From Blastococcus sp. Marseille-P5729 (GTDB taxonomy: Bacteria > Actinomycetota > Actinomycetes > Mycobacteriales > Antricoccaceae), in contig NZ_OMPO01000001.1 in NCBI RefSeq assembly GCF_900292035.1, positions 1,619,192 through 1,683,191 on the forward strand: DNA of 64,000 bases. The letters run 5' to 3'. Below the pieces are notes generated by a model that saw only the letters and a list, made by a program, of their open reading frames with translations, had not been told where the DNA came from and did no database searches. Each line of letters starts with the position of its first letter. Positions within the stretch are counted from its first letter, which is position 1. The position numbers were made by a program, and so were the translations under genes. Of the stretch, positions 26,031 through 35,490 are shown piece after piece.

Positions 26031-29000
26031 GTGACGGCTCCTGACGCGCCCGTCTCACGGAGCGGCCGCCACTCGAGCTGGACCAGTTTGGCACCGCTCT
26101 TGCGGGTGTGGTACCAACCGCGTCCGGGCGGTAACGGCTGCGGCTTGACGTTGCCCACGAGAGCCCCCTCGTCCTTGCTCCCCGACATGACAATCCCCGG
26201 AGCGGCAAGCTCGCGCAGCCTACCCAGCAGCGGGTCGTAGGAGGCCCGTGCGGCACCGCCGCTGCGGCGGGTGACGATCAGGTGCAGGCCGATGTCGCGG
26301 GCCTGGGCGAGGAACTCGGCCAGCGGCGCGAGCGGGTTGGACGTCGCGGTGGCGACCAGATCGTAGTCATCGACCATGAGGTAGAGATCGGGCCCCTTCC
26401 ACCAGTCGCGTGCCCGCAGCTGCTCGGGAGTGACGTCGGTCCCTGGCAGCCGGCTGCGCATCACGTTGCATACCTCGTTGACGAGGCCCGCCGCGATCTC
26501 GTCCGTGGAGCCGAACGCGAGAAGCTGCTCGGAGTCGATCTCACCGAGCAGGGTCCGCCGGTAGTCAATGATGATCAGCTTCGCCTGGCGCGCGGTGAAC
26601 TGCTCGGTGACGCGGTGGGCGAAGGCGCGCAGGAAGGCGGTCTTGCCGCTCTCGCCGTCGCCGTACACCACCAGGTGCGAGTCTGCGCGGGGATCAAAGT
26701 AGACCGGTCGCAACGAGTCCTCTGAGATGCCGATCGGCAGCAGCGGATGGGCAGGGAGGGCGAGCTGAGCGGATGGCAGTTCAAGCGGCAGCAGACGCAC
26801 CTGCGGAGCGGCCCGGCCGTCCCAGGCGCTCGCGATGCTTTCGACCAGCCGGTCGAGAGCATCGGTCAGGTCTTCGACCTCGCCACGACCGTCGATCCGC
26901 GGCAACGTCACGAGCAGATGTTGCGCCGAAGGGGTGAGACCGCGCCCCGGAGAGCGATCCGGGACGCTGATGGCCTGCCGGCGACCGATGACCGAGTCGG
27001 ACGGATCGCCCAGACGCAGCTCCAGCTTGGTGCCGATGACATCGCGCAGGTTCTGTCGCACGTCCATCCATCGGGTCGCCGCCACGACGACGTGGATCCC
27101 GTACGACAGCCCGCGGGCGGCGAGGTCGGTGATGACCGCATCGAGCCCTTCGAACTCCGTGCGGAGGGTGTGCCAGCCATCGACGATCAAGAAGACGTCG
27201 CCGTGGGCATCCTCCCGGTGCGCGCCGCCGGCCCGCTGCCGCCGGTAGGTGGCCATGCCGTCGATGCCGTCGGCGGCGAACCGCTGCTCGCGTCGAGCGA
27301 GCAGCTCTCGAAGCTCGGCGATGGTCCGGCGTACCAGCTGTTCGTCGGCTCGGGCCGCCACCGATCCGACGTGCGGTAGCCGGCGTAGCGCCGCGAGCGC
27401 GCCGCCCCCGAAGTCGAGGCAGTAGAACTGGACCTCGCGGGGGGTGTGGGTCAGCGCGAGGCTGAGCACGAAGGTCCGGAGGAAGGTGGACTTCCCGCTC
27501 TGCGGCCCGCCGGCGACGGCGACATTGCCTCCTCCGCCGGTCAGGTCGAGCTCCAGGGGATCACGGCGCTGCTCGAGCGGCCGGTCGACCATCGCGACCC
27601 GCGCTCGGAGCGCGCCATGCGCTGCCTCGTCGGTGACCGACAGGCCGCGCCCGGTGACGGGACGGACGCGCCCGAGCAGCTCCCCCAACGGGATCGGATC
27701 GGTCAGCGGCGGCAGCCAGATGACGCGAGCCGGGACGCCGCGGCCGCCGAGGCGGCGGATGAGGATGTCCAGCAGGCTGTCGCCGCCGTCGTCCTCGGCG
27801 GGCTCGACGTCGACCTCTTCCGCCGGTTCGATCGGCGCGACGTAGTCGGCGCGGTACTCGAGCATCGTGAGCGCCACCGGTCCCGGCCTGGCGCCGGCGT
27901 GCCGCTGGCTGCGGTACATCCCCGAGACGTACGCCGCCCGGAAGCGCATCAGCGGATCGGTGCCGTACTTGACGTAGCCGTGGCCAGGCGCCCGGGGAAG
28001 CTCGAACGCGTCCGCACTGCCGATCACGACCCGGCTCTCCATGGCCGAGTTGGTCCGCAGGCCGATGCGGTAGGACAGGTGGGTGTCCAGCCCGCGCAGC
28101 CGTCCCTCCTCGAGACGCTGGGAGGCCAGCAGCAGGTGGATGCCGAGTGACCGGCCCACCCGACCGATCTGGACGAACATGTCGATGAACTCAGGCTTTG
28201 CCGCGAGCAGCTCGCTGAACTCGTCGCACACCAGCAGCAGGCTCGGCATCGGCTCCAGCGCGGCGCCGGCCAACCGAGCCTTCTCGTAGTCCGCGCGGGA
28301 GGAGAAGTTCCCGGCCGCCCGCAGTACCTCCTGCCGCCGCAGCACCTCGCCGTTGATCGCGTCCGTCATGCGGTCGACCAGCGACAGCTCGTCGGCGAGG
28401 TTCGTGATGACCGCGCTGGTGTGCGGGATCCGGTCGAGGCGGGTGAACGTCGCGCCGCCCTTGAAGTCGACCAGCACGAAGTTCAGCGACTCCGGATCGT
28501 GCGTGACGGCGAGCGCCAGCACCAGGGTCCGCAACAGCTCGGACTTGCCGGAGCCGGTCGCGCCGATCACCAAGCCGTGCGGCCCCATCCCGTCGAGTGC
28601 CGACTCCTTCAGGTCGAGCTCGATCGGGACGCCGTCCGGGCCGACCCCGATCGGGACTCGGAGTTGCTCACGCGCCGGGCGGGCACGCCAGCCGGTCGCC
28701 GCGTCGTACTGGAAGGGGTCATCGATGCCTAGGAGGTCCGACAGGCCAGTGGCCCGGGTCATCGCCTTCTCGCCATCGCCGGCGCCTACCGAGACACGAC
28801 GCGGCGCGAGCTGGCGCGCGAGCGCCTCGGCCTCGACCAGCGAGAGCCGGTCAGCGGTGCCGAGGTCGGACTCGACGTCCTTGGTCCGGCTGGTGAGCAC
28901 GCCGCCCGCGTCCACGTTCAGCACCAGGGTGGCGCCGTCGAGCAGCCGCGGCGGGGCCAGCGTCAGGTCCAGCACCATCACTCCCTCGAGCCCTACCTCC

Positions 29001-30007
29001 GAGAGCAGGTAGCTCGATCCGTCCGTGTCGCCGCCGTCGATGATCACCACGATGCTGGCGTTGCTGAGCTGCTCGCTCAGCGCATAGGGGTTGAACCTGG
29101 GCCGGTCGGCGAGCAGGTCGTCGGTCAGTGCCTCGAGACCCCGGATGGAGTCGGCGATCATCCGGGCGCTGCCGAGGGCGTCGGTGCGGGAGGGGTGGAA
29201 GGCGTGCGGCAGCCACTTGGCCCATTCCCAGCTTTCGCGCTGGCCTTCGCCGACACACAAGGCGATCGCCAGATCGTCCGGCGAGTGATGAACGGCGAGC
29301 TGGGCGATCATCGCCCTCGCCAGCGAGCGGCAGGCCTCGACGTCGCCGGTGAGGTGCACCCTGCTGAAACCGCCGATCGACAGCGCGACCGGTAGCTCGT
29401 CGACGATCGAGTAGGTGCGCACGAACCGCCGGAGCGCACCCGAGCACAGCGGTTCGAGCTCGTCCAGCGGACGGGTCTCGGGCGTGATGATCGGCGTGGC
29501 GATGCCCTGGGGGCCCAGCCCGAGCCGGATGATCCCGAAGTCGGCGTGCTCTCGGCGTCGTTCCCACAGCCGATGGCTCTCCGCGGTGATCCAGAGCATG
29601 TCCGGATCGGGGTGGCGATAGTGCATGCCACGTCGTTGCGCCGCGATGTTGCTCCTCACCAAGGCCCGTTGAGAGGCGAGATGACGCATGTAGGCGCGTC
29701 GTTGGGCGGCCCGCTCCGTCTTCGATGGGCCCTGCCCGCCCTGGACGAAGCCCACGGCGAGCATGCCGAGCGCGGACAGCCCGAACAATCCGCCGAGCAC
29801 GAGCCGGAAGGCTCCGCCGCTGCCGTGGGAGCTGTACATGAGTGCCATCGCCCCGGCGCCCGCGAGCATCGGCAGCACCATCAGCATCTGGCCGAATCCG
29901 CGACCGGTGGATTTCGGCAGCTCAGGAGGCGGATCGAGGTTGATCTCGCCGGTCGGCAGATCAGGGGCGTCCCGGCGCGGTTGCCGGCGTACTATCTCCG
30001 TGCTCAC
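26027..30007 (-). CDS. eccC: Type VII secretion ATPase EccC (fused, three FtsK/SpoIIIE domains)
   Basis: Motor ATPase that recognises Esx signals and drives export. The 1,326-residue protein has two N-terminal helices (about 40-90) and three ATPase domains. Walker A motifs are GATGSGKSELLR (about 482), GGPQSGKSTFLR (about 835) and GDGESGKTAFLR (about 1118). Walker B of domain 1 is LLLVCDEFSEL with an intact DE. Domains 2 and 3 have VDGW and VDDY, so the catalytic Glu is missing there, as in many EccC proteins where domain 1 does the work. GTG 30007 is preceded by AAGGAG. Transcribed away from eccD. Confidence 0.93.
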   Translation of the reverse strand: MSTEIVRRQPRRDAPDLPTGEINLDPPPELPKSTGRGFGQMLMVLPMLAGAGAMALMYSSHGSGGAFRLVLGGLFGLSALGMLAVGFVQGGQGPSKTERAAQRRAYMRHLASQRALVRSNIAAQRRGMHYRHPDPDMLWITAESHRLWERRREHADFGIIRLGLGPQGIATPIITPETRPLDELEPLCSGALRRFVRTYSIVDELPVALSIGGFSRVHLTGDVEACRSLARAMIAQLAVHHSPDDLAIALCVGEGQRESWEWAKWLPHAFHPSRTDALGSARMIADSIRGLEALTDDLLADRPRFNPYALSEQLSNASIVVIIDGGDTDGSSYLLSEVGLEGVMVLDLTLAPPRLLDGATLVLNVDAGGVLTSRTKDVESDLGTADRLSLVEAEALARQLAPRRVSVGAGDGEKAMTRATGLSDLLGIDDPFQYDAATGWRARPAREQLRVPIGVGPDGVPIELDLKESALDGMGPHGLVIGATGSGKSELLRTLVLALAVTHDPESLNFVLVDFKGGATFTRLDRIPHTSAVITNLADELSLVDRMTDAINGEVLRRQEVLRAAGNFSSRADYEKARLAGAALEPMPSLLLVCDEFSELLAAKPEFIDMFVQIGRVGRSLGIHLLLASQRLEEGRLRGLDTHLSYRIGLRTNSAMESRVVIGSADAFELPRAPGHGYVKYGTDPLMRFRAAYVSGMYRSQRHAGARPGPVALTMLEYRADYVAPIEPAEEVDVEPAEDDGGDSLLDILIRRLGGRGVPARVIWLPPLTDPIPLGELLGRVRPVTGRGLSVTDEAAHGALRARVAMVDRPLEQRRDPLELDLTGGGGNVAVAGGPQSGKSTFLRTFVLSLALTHTPREVQFYCLDFGGGALAALRRLPHVGSVAARADEQLVRRTIAELRELLARREQRFAADGIDGMATYRRQRAGGAHREDAHGDVFLIVDGWHTLRTEFEGLDAVITDLAARGLSYGIHVVVAATRWMDVRQNLRDVIGTKLELRLGDPSDSVIGRRQAISVPDRSPGRGLTPSAQHLLVTLPRIDGRGEVEDLTDALDRLVESIASAWDGRAAPQVRLLPLELPSAQLALPAHPLLPIGISEDSLRPVYFDPRADSHLVVYGDGESGKTAFLRAFAHRVTEQFTARQAKLIIIDYRRTLLGEIDSEQLLAFGSTDEIAAGLVNEVCNVMRSRLPGTDVTPEQLRARDWWKGPDLYLMVDDYDLVATATSNPLAPLAEFLAQARDIGLHLIVTRRSGGAARASYDPLLGRLRELAAPGIVMSGSKDEGALVGNVKPQPLPPGRGWYHTRKSGAKLVQLEWRPLRETGASGAVT

Positions 30008-30065
30008 AGCGGTGCGCTCCTTGCCGAACGGGCCTCGGGGATGGTGCCGTGCGCGAAGCGGGCCC

Positions 30066-30096
30066 ATCGTAACCGACCGATTCGCATGGTTAAGAT
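30066..30096. promoter_or_regulatory. Divergent -10 boxes between eccC and eccD
   Basis: TACGAT on the minus strand (30066-30071) and TAAGAT on the plus strand (30091-30096) fit TAnnnT. They would give leaders of about 50 and 40 bases. No good -35 hexamers are seen. Confidence 0.35.
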
Positions 30097-30144
30097 TCAG
30101 TCGAGCCGCACCACCAGCCATGTCGCCCCATCACTGGAGCACTT

Positions 30145-31533
30145 GTGACGCAAAGCCTCAGCGGTGGCCTCTCGAAGCTGACGATCGTCTCCCCCCGCCG
30201 CCGTTTGGACGTAGCCCTCCCGGCCGATCTACCAGTGGCGCAGCTGCTGTCCCTCCTGCTTCGCAACCTCGGCGAGGGGTTGGCCGACGATGGCCAGTCG
30301 CACCGCGGCTGGGTGCTGCGCCGTCCGGCAGGTGACCTGATCGACCCGGCGAAGTCGCTGGGCGCCCAGGCAGTCCGGGACGGCGAGATCTTGCACCTGG
30401 TGCCACGACAGCAGGACTGGGAAGCGCTCGACTACGACGACGTCGTCGACAGCATCGCGTTTGCCGCGCGGCGACAGTTCGCCGCGTGGGGACCGGCGGC
30501 AACGCATCGCGCCGGGCTCGCGGGATCCGGGATCGCCCTAGCTCTCGGGTTGTGGTGGGTGCTGCGGGCCGGACCGCCTTGGGACCTGCCGTCCGGCTTC
30601 GCCCTCGGTGTCGCCGCGCTCCTGCTCGCCGGTGCCGCTGGTCTGGCCCGGGCAGCGGCCGACTCGGTCGCCGCCACGGTCGTGGCGGTGTTCGGCTCGC
30701 TGTACGCCTTCGTCGGCGGCATGCTGCTGCTCGGAGGTGAACGGCCGCTCACCGCGCTGCTCCCCACCAGCTACCTGCTGGGCTCGGCGTGCCTGCTCCT
30801 GGCCTCTCTCGCGGGGTTCGTCATCGTCGGCCAGCACCTTCAGTACTTCACGGCCGGGATCACCGTCGGCCTCGTCGGTGTCGGCGCCTCGCTCGCCGGC
30901 CGCGCCACGTTCGTCACTACCTTCGATGCAGCCGCGGTGACGCTCGCCGTCGCCATCGGGGTGACGCCGTGGCTGCCGCTGGTGGCGGTGCGGGTCGGCA
31001 AGCTCCCGATGCCCTCGCTGCCGACCTCTACCGAGGACCTCCTCTCCGATCCGCCCCAGCCACCGATCACCCGGGTGCGATCGACGGTGCGCCGTGCGGA
31101 CGAGGTGCTCACCGGCCTGCTGCTGGCCACGATGGTCGTCGGGTTGGCAGGCATGTGGATCATCAGCTCGCGGGCAAGCCTGTGGGCAACGATCCTCCTG
31201 CTGCTGGTCAGCGCGGTGTTCCTCCTGCGCGCTCGGTTGCTGCGAAGCGTCCGCCACCGGTTGCCCATCCTGATCACCGGGCTCGCCGGGCTGGGCTTCC
31301 TCGCGGTGCGCCTGGTCCTCTCGTCCGAGGAGCGGTCACTCGCACTGCCGTCGCTGTTGGTTCTCATGGGCGCCTGCCTCGTCGGGATCGGCATCACCTA
31401 TGCGCGCGCCCGGCCCAGCCCCTTGCTCGGTCGCGCGGCGGACATCATCGAGGTGATCCTGGTGCTCGCCGTCGTACCGGTCGTGTGCGTCGTGATCGGG
31501 CTCGTGGCGTACCTACGCGGGATCTACGGCTAG
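30145..31533 (+). CDS. eccD: Type VII secretion membrane channel component EccD
   Basis: A 462-residue integral membrane protein. Residues 1-85 form a ubiquitin-like (YukD) domain (KLTIVSPRRRLDVALPADLP), followed by about eleven hydrophobic helices from residue 125 to the end. This is the EccD architecture, which dimerises to line the ESX inner-membrane pore. GTG start with TGGAG upstream. Only 2 bases separate its stop from the eccB ATG. Confidence 0.9.
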   Translation: MTQSLSGGLSKLTIVSPRRRLDVALPADLPVAQLLSLLLRNLGEGLADDGQSHRGWVLRRPAGDLIDPAKSLGAQAVRDGEILHLVPRQQDWEALDYDDVVDSIAFAARRQFAAWGPAATHRAGLAGSGIALALGLWWVLRAGPPWDLPSGFALGVAALLLAGAAGLARAAADSVAATVVAVFGSLYAFVGGMLLLGGERPLTALLPTSYLLGSACLLLASLAGFVIVGQHLQYFTAGITVGLVGVGASLAGRATFVTTFDAAAVTLAVAIGVTPWLPLVAVRVGKLPMPSLPTSTEDLLSDPPQPPITRVRSTVRRADEVLTGLLLATMVVGLAGMWIISSRASLWATILLLLVSAVFLLRARLLRSVRHRLPILITGLAGLGFLAVRLVLSSEERSLALPSLLVLMGACLVGIGITYARARPSPLLGRAADIIEVILVLAVVPVVCVVIGLVAYLRGIYG

Positions 31534-31535
31534 CC

Positions 31536-32960
31536 ATGGCTACCCGCCGCGATCTCTACCAGTCGTATCAGTTCATGGTGCAGCGGGTCGTCTCCGGCCT
31601 GGTGCTGCGCGAGACCGACCCGGAACAGGCCCCACTCCGTCGGCTGGGCGGCGCGTTCTTCGGCGGCGTCATGATCGCCGTCCTGGTACTGGCCGCAGCG
31701 GGGATCATCGGGGTCTTCCGGCCAGGCGGGAACGAGGCGTGGAAAGACGGCAAGCGGGTCATCATCGAGGAGGAGTCCGGGGCGCGGTTCGTGTGGCTGG
31801 CTGACGACAAGGGCGACTACGCGCTGCATCCGGTGCCCAACCTGGTCAGCGGCGCCCTGCTGATCGGCTCACGAGAGTCGGTCTCGGTATCGCACCAGTC
31901 ACTCAAGGACGTCCCGCGGGGGGCGACGCTCGGCATCCCCGCGGCACCCGACGCGCTGCCACCGGCCTCGATGCTGCTGGACGAGGACTGGACGCTGTGC
32001 TCGACCCCGACGCTCACGCCCAGCAACGACACCTCCCCGGCCACGATGCTCATGATCGGGGAGGGCACCGGCAACCCGCTCGTGCTGGACGACGCCGCCA
32101 TGCTCGTGCGCGATGTGGAGGCCGGCAGCCTGCATCTGGTGTGGCGCGGCCGACAGCACCCGATCGTCAACGAGACCGCCGTGCTGGAGGCCATGACCAT
32201 GGGAACCCAGCCCCAGGTCGAGGTCGGCACAGCATGGCTGTCCGCACTGGTTGCCGGCGAGCCGATCGCCCCCCTGCAGCCGGCCGGACGCGGCACCGCG
32301 TCGAGCGCGCTGCCGGACGCGGTCGTCGGAGAGATCCGGATGGTCAGCTCCGCCGCGGCGTCGCAGTACTACCTGGTGCTCGCCGACACCATCCAGCCGA
32401 TCAGCAGTCTCGAGGCCCAGGTGACGCTGGCCGACGAGACACTGGCCACCAGCGTGTACGGCGAGCGCCCCGTGACCGCGATCGAGACCACCGCCGCCGC
32501 GGCGGCGGCCGCGCCCAAGACCGAGGTGCCGGAGGATCCGATGACCGATCCGCCGAGCGAAGTACCGCAGGCGGCGACGGTAGCCAATCCGCAAAGCTCG
32601 GCCTGCCTCGGGTTCGCGGACGGCAGCCCGGAGGTCAGCGTGTCGGTCGACGACGAGCCGACCGAGCCGACGGCGGCGCCCGTGACCACCGGCCGCACCG
32701 AGGGCGGGGTTGTGCTCGCCGACCAGGTGCGGGTACGGGGCGGCCATGGAGCCGTCGTCCGTTCGATGATCTCCCCCGGGGCCACGGACGGCGCCCTGTT
32801 CTTCGTGAGCGACCAGGGCGTGAAGTTCGCGGTCACCAGCGACACCTTGGACCTGCTCGGTTACGGCGCGATACCGCCCGTCGACATGCCCAGCGCGCTG
32901 GTCGCGCGGATCCCTACGGGTCCCACCTTGGACGTGACCTCGATCGCGGTGATCCCGTAG
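31536..32960 (+). CDS. eccB: Type VII secretion protein EccB
   Basis: A 474-residue protein with a single N-terminal membrane helix (about 37-60, FFGGVMIAVLVLAAAGIIG) after the typical EccB cytosolic arm (RRDLYQSYQFMVQRVVSGLV), and a large extracytoplasmic domain. Two Cys residues (in WTLCSTPT and SSACLGF) match the conserved EccB disulfide. Central repeat-like beta segments are present. Operon with eccD. The ATG immediately follows the eccD TAG. Confidence 0.92.
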   Translation: MATRRDLYQSYQFMVQRVVSGLVLRETDPEQAPLRRLGGAFFGGVMIAVLVLAAAGIIGVFRPGGNEAWKDGKRVIIEEESGARFVWLADDKGDYALHPVPNLVSGALLIGSRESVSVSHQSLKDVPRGATLGIPAAPDALPPASMLLDEDWTLCSTPTLTPSNDTSPATMLMIGEGTGNPLVLDDAAMLVRDVEAGSLHLVWRGRQHPIVNETAVLEAMTMGTQPQVEVGTAWLSALVAGEPIAPLQPAGRGTASSALPDAVVGEIRMVSSAAASQYYLVLADTIQPISSLEAQVTLADETLATSVYGERPVTAIETTAAAAAAAPKTEVPEDPMTDPPSEVPQAATVANPQSSACLGFADGSPEVSVSVDDEPTEPTAAPVTTGRTEGGVVLADQVRVRGGHGAVVRSMISPGATDGALFFVSDQGVKFAVTSDTLDLLGYGAIPPVDMPSALVARIPTGPTLDVTSIAVIP

Positions 32961-33030
32961 CCGCATCATCACCTGCCTATAGCGCGTAGGAGCGTGCGGT
33001 GTATTACCGGTGAACAGTCCGTTACCCGCG

Positions 33031-33059
33031 CTGTCAAACGTGCTCCGGCGCCGTAACGT
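33031..33059 (+). promoter_or_regulatory. Promoter of the esx pair
   Basis: CTGTCA (33031-33036), a 17-base spacer and TAACGT (33054-33059). It lies in the 182-bp gap after eccB and would give a leader of about 75 bases. The substrate pair can thus be expressed separately from the core genes. Confidence 0.5.
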
Positions 33060-33142
33060 CGCTCTCGTCACACCCTGCGCCTTCATGAACTTCGCCTCCC
33101 GGGCGCACCCGTCCCAGCACTTCGAAAGGTAGCGGTTGAACC

Positions 33143-33475
33143 ATGAGCCAGATCAAGGCCACCGGCGACCAGATCAACGCCTTCGCGCAGCAGGCGAAGG
33201 CCGCCGGTGACGACATCTACGCCCAGTACGAAGCGCTCGTCCAGGCGCTTTCGCCTGATGCCAGCGGCTTCAAGGGCAAGCATGCCGCCGCGCTCGAGAG
33301 CACTCGTTTGATCGTGCGCGAGCAGGCCGGCAAGGTCCGTGACTCGCTCTCGATGCTCGGCGACCAGCTGATCAAGGTCAGCGCCGGGTACGAGGGCAGC
33401 GATGCCGAGTCCGCAACGAAGATCCAGTCGGCCGACAGCGACTTCATGGGCGTCGCCAGCGGCCTCCGCCTCTGA
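33143..33475 (+). CDS. WXG100-family protein, first of the esx pair
   Basis: A 110-residue helical hairpin (MSQIKATGDQINAFAQQAK...) of Esx size. The turn reads FKGKH where WXG would lie, so Trp is lost. The C-terminal helix ends in MGVASGLRL without a clear YxxxD/E signal. It lies just upstream of a second Esx-like gene, as in all esx pairs, and downstream of eccB. Probably a substrate or a structural partner of the secretion system. Confidence 0.75.
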   Translation: MSQIKATGDQINAFAQQAKAAGDDIYAQYEALVQALSPDASGFKGKHAAALESTRLIVREQAGKVRDSLSMLGDQLIKVSAGYEGSDAESATKIQSADSDFMGVASGLRL

Positions 33476-33523
33476 GCCGCGCGCGCGGCACATCCCGACC
33501 TCATTTACTTAAGGAGATCTCTC

Positions 33524-33817
33524 ATGCAGGACTACGTCGTCGACTGGGGCGTCCAAGAAACGATGAAGGCCAAGATCATGGACACCGAGAGCAAGTCGAT
33601 GGACCTCCTCCAGAAGGTGCAGTCCAAGGCTGAAGAGCTGCTGGCGGCCTGGGCCTCGCCCACCGCCAGCGGTGTGTACCACGATCGGCAGCTGGAGTGG
33701 AACGCGGCGATGGGCAAGATCCACCAGGCGCTGAACACTTTCTCGACCAACATGGGCATCGCGGCGAAGACCGCCGAGGACACCGAGAGCGCCAACGCGA
33801 AGGCGCTGGGCGCCTAG
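33524..33817 (+). CDS. WXG100-family protein, second of the esx pair
   Basis: A 97-residue Esx-like hairpin. The turn contains AAWASPTASGVYHDRQLEW, so the WXG motif appears as WAS. A strong AAGGAG site lies 8 bases before ATG 33524. The strand and 48-bp gap point to co-transcription with the first esx gene. The two probably form a heterodimer. Confidence 0.75.
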   Translation: MQDYVVDWGVQETMKAKIMDTESKSMDLLQKVQSKAEELLAAWASPTASGVYHDRQLEWNAAMGKIHQALNTFSTNMGIAAKTAEDTESANAKALGA

Positions 33818-33831
33818 CCAACCGACTCGAC

Positions 33832-33870
33832 CCGATCGCGGCAACCGGTCATTCCGGTCGCCGCGATCGG
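33832..33870. terminator. Hairpin at the convergent esx/mycosin ends
   Basis: A perfect 11-bp repeat, CCGATCGCGGC (33832-33842) and GCCGCGATCGG (33860-33870), extended by inner ACCGG/CCGGT arms. It spans the stop codon of the minus-strand mycosin gene and lies 15 bases after the esx stop, so it can terminate both. Confidence 0.65.
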
Positions 33871-35366
33871 CGTTGTTGCAGGTGTTCCTGCACGGACACC
33901 TCGAACAGCCGGTCGCCGGGCACATAGACCAGATGCGGTTCCTTCGCAGGTGCGAGCGGGCGGTCACGCAGCGTGCGGAAACCAGTTCGGCCGGCCCGGG
34001 CGACGAACCACGCGACGGCGCCGATCGCGCCCGCCGCCGCGATCACCATCCAGGCCATCCACAGCCCTCGAGCGCTGTCGTCTGCGTCGCGGGCGGCCTG
34101 CGCTTGCGCGAGGGGATCGACCGCCTGGGACGTGAACCCGGGCGTCTGACCGGCGGGTCCGTGACTGAGCTGCTCGGTGAGCATCCGATAGGGATCGAGC
34201 AGGCCCGCGCCGTACGCCGGCCGCCCCAAGGGACCGGACGCCGGAGCGGCAGTGCCGATGATCTGCGCCGCCACGGCATCGACGAACACCCGTCCGTCCG
34301 TGCCTGCACCAACGGTTCCCTGCGACAGCAACAAGGCGGCCGATGCTGCCACGTAAGCGCTGGCCGCACCGGTCCCGGTGACATAGGTGTGACCGGAGTT
34401 GGTCGCGACGAGCACGTCCTGGCCCGGGGCGAGCAGGTCGACGTACGGGCCGACCTGGGACCCGGGCACCCGGGTTCCGCCTGGGTCGGCAGCCCCGACG
34501 CCGATCACCCCGTCGAGCGATGCCGGGAACGGCGTCATCTGATCGGGGGTGGGCCGGTCCGGGGTCTGCTGCGGGTGCAGGTCTCCGGCCGCCGCCACCA
34601 CGACGATCCCCGCGTCGATGGCGGCAGCGACCGCGTCCGCCAAGGCCTGGTCGTAGCCCAGGACCGCGTGGGGAATGAGGATCACCCCCGCGCCGTCAGC
34701 GATCGCGCGCAGGATGCCCGCGGCGAGGCGGGCAGCCGTGATCCCGTCGGAGGCTTCCGTGGCCGACGAGGCGCCGACCCGGATCGGGTCGATCACCGCA
34801 TCGCGCGCCAGACCGTGGAAGCCGACCCCGTCGCGCTTCTCCGCGGCGACGATGCTCGCGTAGCCAGTCCCCTCACCGGTGCAGTCATTGGTCGCTCCGG
34901 ACGTACCTCGCACGACGTCATAACCAGGGCGGACGTCGGTCAGCTGCGGATGATCCGCCGTCCCGGTGCTGAGCACGGCGACCATCACGCCAGAGCCCGT
35001 CGAGAACGGCCATAGCCGGATCGGCGCGTCGTACATCAGCTCAGGCCACCCGGGCGAGGCGACCTGTTGCGCTGGCGGGGCGGTCTCGGTGCACGCAGGA
35101 GCCGGCTGAGTCGTCGTGGACGGCGCCGGGGCGGACGAGGACGAGTCAGTACCCTGCGGCGTCGAGGGGTCGGCGGAGCCCTGCTCCGCGGTCTGAGGGG
35201 CCCCGGTCGCGGAGCCGTCGGTCTCGGGGACCTCCGCCGAAGGCGCCGGCGACTCAGCACTGGATGTGGCGGCCGGCGCAGCGAACCCGGTGTGGGTGAT
35301 GCCCAGCGTCGAGGCGAGTGCCAGCGCGCCGCCGACCGTGACTCGACGCGTCCAGCAGGCTCCCAC
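33849..35366 (-). CDS. Catalytically dead mycosin (MycP-like subtilase)
   Basis: A 505-residue protein with a signal peptide (VTVGGALALASTLGITHTGF), a Ser/Pro/Thr-rich segment, a subtilase domain and a C-terminal membrane helix (LWMAWMVIAAAGAIGAVAWF), exactly the mycosin layout. All catalytic positions are changed: the Asp site reads VAVLSTGTADHP (D to S), the His site GEGTGYASIVA (H to E), the Ser site TGTGAASAYVAAS (S to G), and the oxyanion Asn is Asp (AAAGDLHP). Known mycosins stabilise the ESX core independently of proteolysis, so a structural role is likely. GTG 35366 follows a TACGAT -10 box by 6 bases. Confidence 0.88.
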   Translation of the reverse strand: MGACWTRRVTVGGALALASTLGITHTGFAAPAATSSAESPAPSAEVPETDGSATGAPQTAEQGSADPSTPQGTDSSSSAPAPSTTTQPAPACTETAPPAQQVASPGWPELMYDAPIRLWPFSTGSGVMVAVLSTGTADHPQLTDVRPGYDVVRGTSGATNDCTGEGTGYASIVAAEKRDGVGFHGLARDAVIDPIRVGASSATEASDGITAARLAAGILRAIADGAGVILIPHAVLGYDQALADAVAAAIDAGIVVVAAAGDLHPQQTPDRPTPDQMTPFPASLDGVIGVGAADPGGTRVPGSQVGPYVDLLAPGQDVLVATNSGHTYVTGTGAASAYVAASAALLLSQGTVGAGTDGRVFVDAVAAQIIGTAAPASGPLGRPAYGAGLLDPYRMLTEQLSHGPAGQTPGFTSQAVDPLAQAQAARDADDSARGLWMAWMVIAAAGAIGAVAWFVARAGRTGFRTLRDRPLAPAKEPHLVYVPGDRLFEVSVQEHLQQRRSRRPE

Positions 35367-35372
35367 GCGGGC

Positions 35373-35378
35373 ATCGTA
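35373..35378 (-). promoter_or_regulatory. -10 box TACGAT, leaderless mycosin start
   Basis: TACGAT on the minus strand, 6 bases, then GTG at 35366. This supports that start over longer in-frame ones. Confidence 0.5.
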
Positions 35379-35477
35379 TGGTTGCGCCGGCCATCGGCCG
35401 CGGCCCTCTGGACATGTTGGCCAGAAGTTTCCTCGTCCGTTACCCGTCCGTCGGCAGGACAACCGCACGAGGCCGCT

Positions 35478-35483
35478 TAGGGT
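35478..35483 (+). promoter_or_regulatory. -10 box TAGGGT, leaderless start
   Basis: TAGGGT, 7 bases, then GTG 35491 of the zinc-ribbon gene. It supports GTG 35491 rather than GTG 35482, which overlaps the box. Confidence 0.45.
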
Positions 35484-35490
35484 GAGCGGC

